Notes: generated by a model from the sequence alone, not told the origin. A DNA stretch of 64,000 nt from Acidovorax sp. NCPPB 4044 (GCF_028069655.1 NZ_JAMCOS010000001.1:2138001-2202000), one strand, 5' to 3'. Counted from the first letter of the stretch, positions 1-8,568 are shown. Made by a program: numbers and translations.

Positions 1-1
1 G

Positions 2-349
2 CTGCTGCGGCGTTCGCACGGGGCCAAGGACAAAAGTGAGTCGAACTTGCTCCGCGTTTCCGATCTTGAATTGGATCTTGTGCGTCGCAAGGCGACTCGG
101 GCGGGGCAGAGGGTCGATCTCACGGCTAAGGAATTTCTGTTGCTGACGCTCTTCTTGCGAAGGAAGGGTGAGGTGCTTTCTCGCACAGAAATCGCCGAGC
201 AGGTCTGGGACATGAACTTCGACAGCGACACCAATGCCGTGGAGGTGGCGATCCGCCGCTTGCGCAGCAAGATGGACTCCCCGTTTGAAAAGCCGCTGCT
301 TCACACGATACGAGGCATGGGCTACGTGTTGGAGGAGCGGGGCCGATGA
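2..349 (+). CDS. OmpR-family response regulator, C-terminal part (heavy-metal type)
   Basis: This is the C-terminal winged-helix DNA-binding domain of an OmpR/PhoB-type response regulator; the receiver domain lies before the window. The reading frame is open from base 2. The visible part has the family's recognition helix and wing (LTAKEFLLL near the start, [14 protein letters not shown], and the terminal IRGMGYVLE). It ends in TGA overlapping the ATG of the kinase gene by 4 bases, which is typical of a two-component operon. CusR/CopR/CzcR-type regulators are the closest match by eye, and the metal-efflux genes downstream agree with this. The metal cannot be told from this fragment. Confidence 0.9.
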   Translation: MLRRSHGAKDKSESNLLRVSDLELDLVRRKATRAGQRVDLTAKEFLLLTLFLRRKGEVLSRTEIAEQVWDMNFDSDTNAVEVAIRRLRSKMDSPFEKPLLHTIRGMGYVLEERGR

Positions 350-1725
350 GTCGCGATCTGCCTCGTTCATTGCGCCAGCGCTTGTCTTGGTGGCTTGCGG
401 CGCAAAGTTTCGCCGGCCTCGGAGGTGTCTGCCTGGTGGTGTACCTCGTGACTGCCATGAATCTGTCCGAGAGACAGACGGACATGCTGTCTCAGAAAGA
501 GAACATTGTTCGCCATCTCCTGAGTACCGGTGAGCATTCCGTTCGAGAAACCTCGCGGGAACATCCGCTTAGTGACTTCTTGATTGGCCATGAGAACTTC
601 CGCCTCGTCGTCCGATCAAGCGATGGGCATTTGCTGTTCCCCCTGGTCGAACCGAGTGTTCAGGACATGAACGTGGCCGCAAGGAGCTTCGAGGTAGCGG
701 CGCAATCGGGTAGCGGCCCTGCGCTCCGGGTCACGCTGTCCATGGATGTAGCGGACGACCAGAAACACCTCCAGCGACTGGCGTTGACCCTGGCCATTGC
801 CGCAGTAGTGGGGACACTGGTCGTCTCTCTGGGCGGCCTGTCAATTGTTCACTTTGGGCTGGCACCGATTCGCAAGCTTGCGAAGCAGGTTCAAGCGCTT
901 TCTGCGGACAATCTGGACCAGCGATTGGACAGCTCGGGACAGCCCTCAGAACTGGTGCCTTTGGTGCAACAGTTCAACGGCTTGCTGGGTAGGCTCAATC
1001 AAGCCTACACCCAACTGGAAGGCTTCAATGCAGATGTTGCACATGAACTTTGCACTCCGCTGGCAACGCTGCTTGCCAGCAACGAGTTGGCGCTTCGCCG
1101 CCCAGCCAGCTTTGACCTCCAGGAAGTGCTGTCTTCAAATCTGGAAGAGCTTCACCGACTGACGGGCATCGTGAATGACATGCTTTTTCTCTCCCAGGCT
1201 GATCGCGGAGCAGTCGCACGCCGAACGCATACCCCGAGCTTGGCGGCCGTTGTTCAGCACGTGGTGGACTACCACGATGCTGCCTTGTCGGAGGCTGAAT
1301 TGGAACTCCGTATTTTGGGAGATGCAGTTGGTGACTTTGATGAGCCTCTGCTTAGGCGAGCGCTGTCAAATCTGATTGGCAATGCCACTCGCTATGCCCA
1401 CAGGGGTACCACAGTCGTCGTAAGTATCGAACAGGCGGCCGAAGGGCGCGTGCGCATCTCCGTCAGCAATGTTGGGCAGACAGTGCCTGAGGAAGTTCTG
1501 GAAAGAATCTTTGATCGGTTTTTTAGAGCTTCGGCCTCTCGATCACATAGCGAGCAGAATCACGGATTGGGCTTGGCAATCACTGCAGCAATTGCACGGA
1601 TGCATGCTGGCCACCCAATCGCCAGCAGCAGCGAAGGCGTGACGAGAATCGGACTGGAAATGTGCAGCACGCCACCTGGGCGGCGTGCTGCTGAAGACCC
1701 TCTACGGGTAGCTCACATATCGTAG
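346..1725 (+). CDS. Heavy-metal-type sensor histidine kinase (CusS/CopS/CzcS-like)
   Basis: A 459-residue membrane sensor kinase, partner of the regulator just upstream (ATGA overlap at 346-349). There is a first membrane helix at about residues 14-34, a periplasmic sensor of about 110 residues, a second helix at about 145-170, a HAMP linker, then dimerisation and ATPase domains. The phospho-acceptor is His233 in the motif [14 protein letters not shown]. The N box ([13 protein letters not shown]), F box (IFDRFFRA) and G2 box ([17 protein letters not shown]) are intact. The usual arginine of HELRTPL is cysteine (Cys236), which is odd because this position is strongly conserved. Domain order and length (family about 450-480) fit heavy-metal sensor kinases; which metal is sensed is not visible. 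Confidence 0.9.
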   Translation: MSRDLPRSLRQRLSWWLAAQSFAGLGGVCLVVYLVTAMNLSERQTDMLSQKENIVRHLLSTGEHSVRETSREHPLSDFLIGHENFRLVVRSSDGHLLFPLVEPSVQDMNVAARSFEVAAQSGSGPALRVTLSMDVADDQKHLQRLALTLAIAAVVGTLVVSLGGLSIVHFGLAPIRKLAKQVQALSADNLDQRLDSSGQPSELVPLVQQFNGLLGRLNQAYTQLEGFNADVAHELCTPLATLLASNELALRRPASFDLQEVLSSNLEELHRLTGIVNDMLFLSQADRGAVARRTHTPSLAAVVQHVVDYHDAALSEAELELRILGDAVGDFDEPLLRRALSNLIGNATRYAHRGTTVVVSIEQAAEGRVRISVSNVGQTVPEEVLERIFDRFFRASASRSHSEQNHGLGLAITAAIARMHAGHPIASSSEGVTRIGLEMCSTPPGRRAAEDPLRVAHIS

Positions 1726-1788
1726 ACAACCGTTCGTTGCCGATCGTTGGCGCTACCCATCGCGAGCCTTCCTATGACCGATAGATAC

Positions 1789-2127
1789 TCAGGGTGCAGG
1801 TACGTTTGCAACTGGTGCTCCAACACGGCGCAGGGCCCAACTTGGATGCTTTTGAGCACGTTCAAGGTCCGCCAAGACCTCTTCCCGGGTCAACGCCGTA
1901 CCTTTGACTGGAACCGGAGCGCCAAAGCGGTGGTACTGCCACAGGCCATCCTTCTTGGATTGCTCCATGTCTGCGACGATCTGATCACGTGACTTCCCTT
2001 GAGCCGCGTGATCCGGATGCGTCGTGTAACCCATCTCGGTATTCGCTGAATGGATTACACCGCTGGCCAACGTCGGGCCGGCAAGTGCTGCGAGTGCAAT
2101 GGTTGTCAAGAGTGTGCGAATCGCCAT
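1789..2127 (-). CDS. Secreted DUF4148-type small protein
   Basis: A 112-residue protein. The start at 2127 is chosen because GAGGAG lies 7 bases upstream and a clean signal peptide follows (MAIRTLL then a hydrophobic run ending near ALAGPTLAS). The mature part carries two copies of a short pattern, SRDQIVADMEQSKKDGLW and TREEVLADLERAQKHPSW, followed by RFGAPVP / RVGAPVA. This arrangement is that of DUF4148 proteins, common in Burkholderiales next to copper and other metal-resistance genes and probably periplasmic. The molecular role is unknown. It is convergent with the sensor kinase gene and lies downstream of the MerR-type regulator gene on the same strand. Confidence 0.75.
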   Translation of the reverse strand: MAIRTLLTTIALAALAGPTLASGVIHSANTEMGYTTHPDHAAQGKSRDQIVADMEQSKKDGLWQYHRFGAPVPVKGTALTREEVLADLERAQKHPSWALRRVGAPVANVPAP

Positions 2128-2251
2128 ATGGTGTCTCCTCAGGTAGTTGTGTCTACTGCGCCGAACCACCCATTTGGTCAGTAGCAGAGGCACTGGTGAC
2201 AGTCTGATGAACCAACGCCAACAACTCTCGGACTTGCAGATTACAAGTTCG

Positions 2252-2710
2252 TCATGTCCGCAGCGCTTGCAAGGTGGAGGAAGGCTTCTCCGCATGGCAC
2301 AGGCACGCCTCGCCGTGGGCAGCGGAGACAAGCTCCTTCAAGATCCCGCAGCTTTGATGGGGATGCTCGCCTGCGCAGGCGGAACGCAATTGCAGGAGTT
2401 GTTTTTCGAGGGCCTTCATGCTTTTGAGGCGCGCACGCAGGCGGCTGAGCTGGCCGTCGATCAATTCGTTGACGTCCCCGCAGGCGTCCTGCGGCGCGTC
2501 AAGTGCACTGAGGAGACTTTTTACATCGGCCAAAGGGATATCCAGCGCCCTGCAGTGCCGCACAAATGCAAGGCGTTCGAGATGGGCATCGGCATAGTCG
2601 CGGTAGCCGTTGGGTAGCCGAGCGGGCTTGGGAAGCAAGCCTTCTTTTTCGTAGAAGCGGATGGTTTCGGCATCAACGCCCGCGGCATTGGCCAGATTCT
2701 TGATCTGCAT
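2252..2710 (-). CDS. pbrR: MerR-family Cd(II)/Pb(II)-responsive regulator (CadR/PbrR-like)
   Basis: A 152-residue MerR-family activator. The start at 2710 gives the typical N-terminus MQIKNLANAAGV, a helix-turn-helix with AETIRFYEKEGLLPKP, the wing (NGYRDYADAHLERLAFVRHCRAL), and a long dimerisation helix ending in a metal-binding loop. Cysteines visible where CadR/PbrR proteins bind Pb/Cd include DACGDVNEL (the helix cysteine), HQSCGIL and the C-terminal CLCH. Such proteins twist an over-long promoter spacer when metal binds. The gene is divergent from the DUF3703 gene and the P1B-ATPase gene, whose promoters both carry a MerR-type dyad. The symbol could equally be cadR; the metal preference is not decided by sequence alone. 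Confidence 0.88.
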   Translation of the reverse strand: MQIKNLANAAGVDAETIRFYEKEGLLPKPARLPNGYRDYADAHLERLAFVRHCRALDIPLADVKSLLSALDAPQDACGDVNELIDGQLSRLRARLKSMKALEKQLLQLRSACAGEHPHQSCGILKELVSAAHGEACLCHAEKPSSTLQALRT

Positions 2711-2732
2711 GGTTCCTTCCATTTTTTGATTA

Positions 2733-2763
2733 TTGACACTGTAGCCACTCCAAGGTTTCCAAT
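2733..2763 (+). promoter_or_regulatory. MerR-type promoter/operator 1 (before DUF3703 gene)
   Basis: A -35 TTGACA (2733-2738), a 19-base spacer and a -10-like TCCAAT (2758-2763). The spacer holds an imperfect dyad CTGTAG-CCA-CTCCAA. Over-long 19-20 bp spacers with a central dyad are the hallmark of MerR-family targets. It lies in the divergent gap between the regulator gene and the DUF3703 gene, so it may also serve autoregulation. Confidence 0.8.
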
Positions 2764-2824
2764 TGACGCCAGCGGGCATTCGTCCTGCGCTTCCTCTGCA
2801 CAAGGCCGTCAAAAAGACAAAACA

Positions 2825-3205
2825 ATGAACAAGCTATCTGATCCGCGATCTGCCACAACCTTCGATCCCGTCGTGTTCGAGCGTCTGCTGGCCAGGTATG
2901 AGGCGCTCCCTGAAACCGATGCAGAAGCGAAATGGCTGACCCTCGAAGCCGCGCATGTCGTTGGGCAAAGCCGCTTCACGCCTCACTGGAGAACCCACGT
3001 TGCGATGCTGCAGCTTGCCCTGGCGACCAAGAATGGTCCAGAGTTCGCTGGACAGCTCCTGCGGTTGGCCCTGGTGCCCTTGGGTCACCTGCTCAAGCGT
3101 CTTCCTTTGGGCAATCCGGGGCGCGCGAACGTGAGCGCTTTCGAACCCATGTCCGTGCGAGCGGATATCGCCGAGTTGATCGCCGCCACCCGGCTCGCGA
3201 GCTAG
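2825..3205 (+). CDS. DUF3703 family protein
   Basis: A 126-residue cytoplasmic protein with features I recognise from DUF3703: LEAAHVVGQSRFTPHWRTHVAMLQLAL and GNPGRANVSAFEPM. The ATG at 2825 follows the first MerR-type promoter by about 60 bases. DUF3703 genes are often found beside mercury, lead and cadmium efflux genes, but no biochemical role is established that I know of. Conserved His/Trp residues could bind metal; this is only a guess. It sits between the regulator and the ATPase and is probably co-induced with the pump. Confidence 0.72.
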   Translation: MNKLSDPRSATTFDPVVFERLLARYEALPETDAEAKWLTLEAAHVVGQSRFTPHWRTHVAMLQLALATKNGPEFAGQLLRLALVPLGHLLKRLPLGNPGRANVSAFEPMSVRADIAELIAATRLAS

Positions 3206-3281
3206 CCGCCTGTGCAAATGCGGTTGCTCCTACACAAAACCTGCGCGTGCAGCGGCAAGCTGAACCCATTCCACCCTGAAC

Positions 3282-3312
3282 TTGACATTGAAGCCACTTC
3301 AAGGTTTCCAAT
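3282..3312 (+). promoter_or_regulatory. MerR-type promoter/operator 2 (before P1B-ATPase)
   Basis: A -35 TTGACA (3282-3287), a 19-base spacer and TCCAAT (3307-3312), the same geometry and almost the same sequence as the promoter at 2733-2763. The spacer starts with a perfect dyad TTGAAG-CCA-CTTCAA (3288-3302). The ATPase start codon is 24 bases downstream. Confidence 0.85.
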
Positions 3313-3336
3313 GGACACCAAGAAGGAACCATTCCT

Positions 3337-5619
3337 ATGAAAACCAGCTGTGACGACACCCGTATCAACGCCCCGGACGCTTGCTGCGCACGGGAAAATG
3401 CTTCTGCAGCACAGACCGATTGCTGCGGCCCCGGCAAGTCCGCCACTCCTGCCGATGCGTGCTGTGGTGACCGTGTGGCCCCCCTCACGCCCGGCAAACC
3501 AACAACCAAGGGCGCAGTGTTCCGCATCACCGCGATGGATTGCGCCTCGGAAGAAAGCGAGATCCGAAGGGCCCTGGAGCCGGTGAGTGGCATTCGAACA
3601 CTCGGGTTTCAGTTGGGTGCTCGCACCCTGGCCATTGATGCGCCCGACGAGGTGATTCCCCAAGCTCTCGCAGCCATACGCAAGGCAGGCTTCAATCCTG
3701 AACCGGTGGGCACCGGATCAACCAGCGAAGACCACGAGCACGATGCGCCCAGTGAAGGCTTCGGGCGCATGGGCGCCGCGCTGGCGCTCGCTGTGATCGC
3801 CGAGGCCGTCGCGTTTTTCTCCCCCGATACGATGGTGTTCAAGGGCATCGGGATGGCCGTGGCGGCTGCCGCTATCTGGCTGGCAGGTTTCTCGACTTAC
3901 AGAAAAGGCTTTGCAGCCCTGTTGCAGGGGCGGCTGAACATCAACGCCCTGATGACGGTCGCCGTCACTGGTGCTTTCCTGATCGGCCAGTGGCCCGAGG
4001 CCGCCATGGTGATGGCCTTGTATGCCATCGCCGAGATGATCGAAGGCCGCGCCGTGGACCGCGCGCGCAACGCCATCAAGAGCCTGCTGGACCTCACGCC
4101 CGACTCGGCCGAGGTGCGTCAACTTGATGGCACCTGGCAGACCCTTCCATCGGCCGCAGTCGCCATCGGCGCCACCGTGCGCGTGAAACCAGGTGCACGG
4201 ATTCCCTTGGACGGAACCGTCGCGAGCGGCACGAGTGCCGTCAATCAGGCGCCCGTCACCGGCGAGAGCATCCCCGTGGACAAGGCTGCAGGAGACCTCG
4301 TGTTCGCCGGCACCATCAACGAGACAGGCACTCTGGAAGTGACTGTCACTGCGGAGGCCAGCGACACCACGCTGGCCCGCATCATCCACTCGGTCGAGCA
4401 AGCCCAGGGGTCCCGCGCGCCGACACAGCAGTTCGTGGACCGGTTCGCTGCCATCTACACACCTGCGGTGTTCGCCATCGCTGTGCTGGTCGCGGTCCTC
4501 ACGCCCTTGCTGATGAACCTGACGTGGATGGAGGCCCTGTACAAAGCGCTCGTATTGCTGGTCATCGCATGCCCGTGCGCACTGGTCATCGCAACACCGG
4601 TCACGGTGGTCAGCGGCTTGGCATCGGCGGCGCGGCGCGGCATTCTCATCAAGGGGGGGGTGTACCTGGAAGAAGCCCACAAGCTCAAGGCGATCGCACT
4701 GGACAAGACCGGCACGATCACGGAAGGCAAACCCAAGCTTGTGGCTCGCCAGATCCTCTCGAAGCACGCTTCGGAAGCTCAAATCCTCGGCTGGGCGGCA
4801 GACCTTGCGTCAGAGTCGGACCACCCTGTCTCCAAAGCCATCGCACAGGGTCTGGAATCAGGGCCGGGGGGCGTCAGCGGATTTACGGCACTCCCCGGCC
4901 GTGGCGTGGAGGCGCAAATCGGAGGCCAGTCCTTGATTCTTGGGAACCATCGCCTGGTTGAAGAGCGGCAACTGTGCAATGACGAGATAGAAGCGCTGCT
5001 GGCCGAGCAGGAAGCCCAGGGCCGTACGGTCACCTTGCTCGCCAGCACAACGGAAGTGCTGGCCATCTTCGCCGTGGCGGACACGATCAAGGAGAGTTCG
5101 CGAGAAGCGATCGCTCAACTGCACAAGCTGGGCGTCTCCTCAGTAATGCTCACCGGAGACAACACCGCCACCGCGAACACCATCGCCAAACAGGCTGGGA
5201 TCGACAAGGCGCAGGGCAACCTGCTGCCAGAGGACAAGCTGTCCGCCATCGAGCAGATGCAGAGTCAGTACGGCCCGACCGCAATGACCGGTGACGGTAT
5301 CAATGACGCACCGGCGCTGGCGCGCGCCAATATCGGCATCGCCATGGGTGCCGCTGGCACCGACACAGCCATGGAGGCGGCCGACGTCGTCATCATGAAC
5401 GATGACCTGCGTCGCATCCCCGAAGTCATTGAACTGTCCCAGCGCACCCGAGGTGTCCTGGTCCAAAACATCGTGCTCGCCCTGGGCATCAAGGCGGTGT
5501 TTCTGGTCCTTGCGGTGATGGGTAGCGCGTCCATGTGGATGGCGGTGTTTGCGGACATGGGGGCCAGCCTGTTGGTGGTGGCCAATGGCCTCAGGCTGCT
5601 GCGCGGAGTCCGCCAATAG
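3337..5619 (+). CDS. cadA: Cd/Pb/Zn-translocating P1B-type ATPase (CadA/PbrA/ZntA-like)
   Basis: A 760-residue metal-export ATPase. The first 50 residues are soluble and cysteine-rich (three CC pairs: DACCARE, TDCCGPG, DACCGD). A heavy-metal-associated domain follows with AMDCASEESEIRR (Cys69). The membrane core has the CPC ion-binding motif (Cys412-Pro-Cys414), the actuator TGES, the phosphorylated Asp456 in DKTGTITEGKP, MLTGDN and the hinge GDGINDAPALA, and ends in FADMGASLLVVANGLRLL, whose Asp is the extra membrane ligand of the Zn/Cd/Pb (P1B-2) subgroup. Expression is probably from the MerR-type promoter at 3282. The symbol could also be pbrA or zntA; CPC plus MDCASEE argues for divalent Cd/Pb/Zn rather than copper. 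Confidence 0.93.
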   Translation: MKTSCDDTRINAPDACCARENASAAQTDCCGPGKSATPADACCGDRVAPLTPGKPTTKGAVFRITAMDCASEESEIRRALEPVSGIRTLGFQLGARTLAIDAPDEVIPQALAAIRKAGFNPEPVGTGSTSEDHEHDAPSEGFGRMGAALALAVIAEAVAFFSPDTMVFKGIGMAVAAAAIWLAGFSTYRKGFAALLQGRLNINALMTVAVTGAFLIGQWPEAAMVMALYAIAEMIEGRAVDRARNAIKSLLDLTPDSAEVRQLDGTWQTLPSAAVAIGATVRVKPGARIPLDGTVASGTSAVNQAPVTGESIPVDKAAGDLVFAGTINETGTLEVTVTAEASDTTLARIIHSVEQAQGSRAPTQQFVDRFAAIYTPAVFAIAVLVAVLTPLLMNLTWMEALYKALVLLVIACPCALVIATPVTVVSGLASAARRGILIKGGVYLEEAHKLKAIALDKTGTITEGKPKLVARQILSKHASEAQILGWAADLASESDHPVSKAIAQGLESGPGGVSGFTALPGRGVEAQIGGQSLILGNHRLVEERQLCNDEIEALLAEQEAQGRTVTLLASTTEVLAIFAVADTIKESSREAIAQLHKLGVSSVMLTGDNTATANTIAKQAGIDKAQGNLLPEDKLSAIEQMQSQYGPTAMTGDGINDAPALARANIGIAMGAAGTDTAMEAADVVIMNDDLRRIPEVIELSQRTRGVLVQNIVLALGIKAVFLVLAVMGSASMWMAVFADMGASLLVVANGLRLLRGVRQ

Positions 5620-5664
5620 ACACAAGGAGGCATCTGGCGGCGCGGGAAGTCGGGATCTGCTCAG

Positions 5665-6330
5665 TCACGGCGCGACAGCTGCCTTCGACGCGGTAACCTT
5701 CTTCACCGAATGCACGGCCAATACGCTGCACACAAAGCGAACGCCACTCCAGCGCGCACTAACTGCCGTGGCAAGGTATTGGACGAGAAACAGCGCCGCA
5801 GTCCCCGCCACTGCAGCAGCCGATGTGCCGGCATACAAAAGCGCGAAAGGCACAGTCATGCCCAGAAGCAGCGATACCGCTGCCATGTCGCGGTACAGCA
5901 GAAACAGCCGGTGCGCCTCCACGACCTCGGTCTCGCTGGACACTTGTCGGTATAGCTTGTACCACTTGGCATTTTGCTCGTTAGGATCCTTGGGCATGAC
6001 GCCCACGTTCCTCTTGAGCGCGCCCATGTCGATCCGTGGATCGCCCGGGCCATGCTTTGTGAATGCCTGAGAGCCTGGCAGGTTGCCGAGCGGCTTCCAA
6101 TACACCAGCATTGCCTTGACATCATGCGGGAGCAGGTTGGCTACGAGAAGGACCAGTGCCGGCATCGCGATCGAAGCCGCAAGGCGAGCCATGCCTGATC
6201 GTGTCCATGATTCATTTTGAAGCCACTCAGGAGCCACCAGAGCAACCACGACGAGCATGTCAACGAGCGCTATGGACACCAGCCACACCATGTTGAGGGA
6301 TTTGAGGCTCCGGGGCGCAGCCGCTTTCAT
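5665..6330 (-). CDS. Four-helix membrane protein of unknown function, coupled to MBL-fold gene
   Basis: A 221-residue protein. Two hydrophobic helices near the N-terminus (about 13-33 and 46-65), a soluble stretch of about 80 residues (contains DPRIDMGALKRNVGVMP and KWYKLYRQVSSETEVVEAHR), then two further helices (about 150-170 and 173-193). No signal peptide or enzyme motif is seen. Its ATG overlaps the stop of the metallo-beta-lactamase-fold gene by 4 bases (6327-6330), so the pair is translationally coupled and probably works together. The two-plus-two helix layout resembles small membrane effectors of conflict systems, but I cannot assign a family. Function is unknown. Confidence 0.7.
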   Translation of the reverse strand: MKAAAPRSLKSLNMVWLVSIALVDMLVVVALVAPEWLQNESWTRSGMARLAASIAMPALVLLVANLLPHDVKAMLVYWKPLGNLPGSQAFTKHGPGDPRIDMGALKRNVGVMPKDPNEQNAKWYKLYRQVSSETEVVEAHRLFLLYRDMAAVSLLLGMTVPFALLYAGTSAAAVAGTAALFLVQYLATAVSARWSGVRFVCSVLAVHSVKKVTASKAAVAP

Positions 6331-7190
6331 CCTGCGTACTCCGTGTCGATGAAATAGCTTCCATCAGAAACAGTGAACTGGATCCATCCGTCACGCCGGG
6401 TGGTGAGGACACGCCTGTCTCTGCCAGTGCTTCGCACGCGCACGCCGCTGTCACGCACTACCCGGCGGTAGTCCGGCCCCATTTTCTGGGTCTCGTGCTC
6501 AATGGGCTTGTCCGATATCACAACGGCATCCGGGGTGAAGTAGTCAAAGATCTCCGGACAGAACCCACTCTCGCGCCCGTGGTGAGATGCCACGAGGATG
6601 TTGGTGTCGCGCAGCTTCGTGCAGAAGTCCGGTCGCTGCAGCAAGGCCCGCCAACCTGGCTTCTCCAGGTCGCCAGGAAAGAGTATCTTGAAACCGTCGA
6701 ACTCGACAAATACCGCGAGGCTGAGATCGTTGGTATTGGTGAACTGCGGATATGGGTTGTAGAACGTGGTACACGTGATGCCTCCCATGTTCAGGTTGAA
6801 GGGCTCTGCAGGCGGCCCTCGGAACTCATCGCAGTTCGCGATAAAACGCCTTGCGTCATCGGTGAGCGGCCCCCCTGTGAGTTTCATGTCCCGCCAGTTG
6901 TCTGCAGTCGGACTGGGATTGCGATGCCACACCGGAACATGAATGCCTTCATCCCAAAGACCCTGCAAGTCGCTCATGTGATCCTGGTCGGCATTGGTGA
7001 TAAAAAGGTAGTCGAGCCGTTGCCTCCCGAGCCCGTGCTTGATAAAGGTGCTCGGGCGCCACGTCGCAGTGCATCCCGAATCGATCATGGCAAGTCGCCC
7101 GGCAGAACCATTGATTTGGTGATGAAGCATGGCGCATGCGCCATGCTTCACGTCCCACACGCGCAGCAGCATCTGCCCAAGTTGAGCCAT
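6327..7190 (-). CDS. ComEC/Rec2-like metallo-beta-lactamase-fold protein
   Basis: A 287-residue soluble protein with the metallo-beta-lactamase fold of the ComEC/Rec2-like group. Visible are the N-terminal core strand (LLRVWDVKHGACAML, then LAMIDSGCTATW), a metal-binding loop TNADQDHMSDL, the second cluster FPGDLEKPGW, and the late His motif LVASHHGRESG. The first loop reads N-A-D-Q-D-H where HxHxDH is canonical, so one or two metal ligands differ and the metal occupancy may be altered. It lacks the transmembrane channel of true ComEC. It is the first gene of a two-gene operon with a four-helix membrane protein. Similar stand-alone proteins act as nucleases or phosphodiesterases; a defence or signalling role is inferred only. 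Confidence 0.78.
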   Translation of the reverse strand: MAQLGQMLLRVWDVKHGACAMLHHQINGSAGRLAMIDSGCTATWRPSTFIKHGLGRQRLDYLFITNADQDHMSDLQGLWDEGIHVPVWHRNPSPTADNWRDMKLTGGPLTDDARRFIANCDEFRGPPAEPFNLNMGGITCTTFYNPYPQFTNTNDLSLAVFVEFDGFKILFPGDLEKPGWRALLQRPDFCTKLRDTNILVASHHGRESGFCPEIFDYFTPDAVVISDKPIEHETQKMGPDYRRVVRDSGVRVRSTGRDRRVLTTRRDGWIQFTVSDGSYFIDTEYAG

Positions 7191-7278
7191 GTTTCCCTCT
7201 TTATGAAGTCGTCGCCGCCATTTTCCGGCACGAAGGCCTCATCCTCAAATACTGAATGTCAAGGCGGTGTGATCGCTT

Positions 7279-8478
7279 TCAAAGACTCGACCATCCAATC
7301 CGATGAGCGCTCGATGTTTGGTCGTGACGGGCATCGTCCTCCGTGTGCAGGTAGACGCTGGTCGTGGCAATGTTGGAGTGCCCCAGGTTGTCGCGCACGG
7401 CCTTGAGGTCCATACTGCTGCTTTGGTGGGTGCCGGCCGTGTGGCGCATCCAGTGCGCTGACGCTTGCTCCACGTGAGCCGCTGCGGCCTCGTGATCGGG
7501 CCCCAGGGCGCGCAAGCGCGCTGCGGTTTCGCGGAAGATGTCCTTGACCAGCTCGTGCACGCCACTGCGCCCCATGGAGCGCGCGCCCCCAATGAGCGGG
7601 AGTAGGAGCGCAAGCGCGTCCCCTTCGCGCGGTAGCGGGCTGAGGTTGTTCGCCTTTCGGTAGCGCATCAGCTCGGCTACCAACTCATCGGTCGCTGGTA
7701 TCACGCGGGTTTTCTCCCCCTTGCCACGCACCTCCAGCCACCAGCGCTCGCGGCCGTCTGCCCCTTTGCGCCAGTAGAAGTCCCCCATGGAGTTGTTGCA
7801 GACCTCGGAGATCCGCAGCCCACCGATGTACAGCAGCGAGAAAAGCCACCGGTAGCGGGCCGCCTGCAGCGCCAGGCGAGGCGTGGTGGTCGGCAGCGAC
7901 TCGATGGTGGCGCGAACGTGGGCCCAGTGTTCGTGCGGCAAGAACCTGCTCGTGTTTGCCGGCCGCGCCACGGCTTTTCTTCGCCGAAGGGCCAGGGGGT
8001 TCCCTGCCAAGTAGCCCGCCTGCACCAGCCAGTTGAAAAGGCTGTTGAGGATCGACAGTGCCTGGCGCTGACTCTGCCGGTCCAGCGGTTTGGCGAACGG
8101 ACGCCAGTTTGGCGAGGACCTCGGCGCCTTCTGAGCGACCTGCATGACCCACAGACCAACCGGTTGGGGATCTTCCAAAAAGGACTCGTAGGCCAGGAAG
8201 TCCTCGTGGGTCAGATCGGACAGGGCCTTTCCATGCTGGTGCACACACCAAAGCAGCAGCCTTTCCGCCTCCTTGCTATAGCTGGCCAGCGTTGCCGGCG
8301 AATCCTTGTAACGCGCCAGCCAGGCCAAAACAGCAGAGCGGTCGTCGTTGGCCGCGACCTGGGGTAGACCCTGAGCTCGATTGCGCCCACGCTCACCAGA
8401 CAGGTGAAGGGGTAGCACCAAGCCCTCTAAAGGCTCAAGATGCGCCAAAACGGCCGGTGCAACGATCAAACTGCTCAT
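7279..8478 (-). CDS. tnpS: Tyrosine recombinase, TnpS-like cointegrate resolvase
   Basis: A 399-residue tyrosine recombinase. The N-terminal SAM-like core-binding domain spans about residues 45-170 (ATLASYSKEAERLLLWC). The catalytic domain has Arg in IGGLRISEV, Lys in RGKGEKTRVIPA, the HWMRHTAGTH box, then LGHSNIATTSVYLHTED carrying the second His and the nucleophilic Tyr; all catalytic residues are present. The start is uncertain: Met at 8478 or 8487, neither with a strong ribosome site. It is divergent from a KfrA-like gene with about 90 bases between them. This is the arrangement of tnpS-rst-tnpT in Tn4651-type transposons, where TnpS resolves cointegrates. A stand-alone integrase is the alternative. 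Confidence 0.83.
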   Translation of the reverse strand: MSSLIVAPAVLAHLEPLEGLVLPLHLSGERGRNRAQGLPQVAANDDRSAVLAWLARYKDSPATLASYSKEAERLLLWCVHQHGKALSDLTHEDFLAYESFLEDPQPVGLWVMQVAQKAPRSSPNWRPFAKPLDRQSQRQALSILNSLFNWLVQAGYLAGNPLALRRRKAVARPANTSRFLPHEHWAHVRATIESLPTTTPRLALQAARYRWLFSLLYIGGLRISEVCNNSMGDFYWRKGADGRERWWLEVRGKGEKTRVIPATDELVAELMRYRKANNLSPLPREGDALALLLPLIGGARSMGRSGVHELVKDIFRETAARLRALGPDHEAAAAHVEQASAHWMRHTAGTHQSSSMDLKAVRDNLGHSNIATTSVYLHTEDDARHDQTSSAHRIGWSSL

Positions 8479-8568
8479 CAGCCGCATTCTATGGACATTA
8501 GAGTAATTATGTCCAAAAATTAGAAATAAATTCATTGATTTATACGTTATACGTTGTATTATTTAAGA
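8479..8568. promoter_or_regulatory. Candidate rst resolution site between tnpS and tnpT
   Basis: AT-rich gap of 90 bases between the divergent recombinase and KfrA-like genes. It contains a perfect 7-bp inverted repeat, TGGACAT (8492-8498) and ATGTCCA (8509-8515), around a 10-base centre, matching the layout of a tyrosine-recombinase core site. Nearby is a tandem heptamer TATACGT-TATACGT (8541-8554), a possible TnpT-binding element. Both promoters must also lie here. Confidence 0.6.

Noticed and set aside
3718..4782. A 354-codon minus-strand frame opposite the P1B-ATPase
   Set aside because: The plus-strand protein has all ATPase motifs; the antisense product has no domain and His/Gln/Arg-rich composition.
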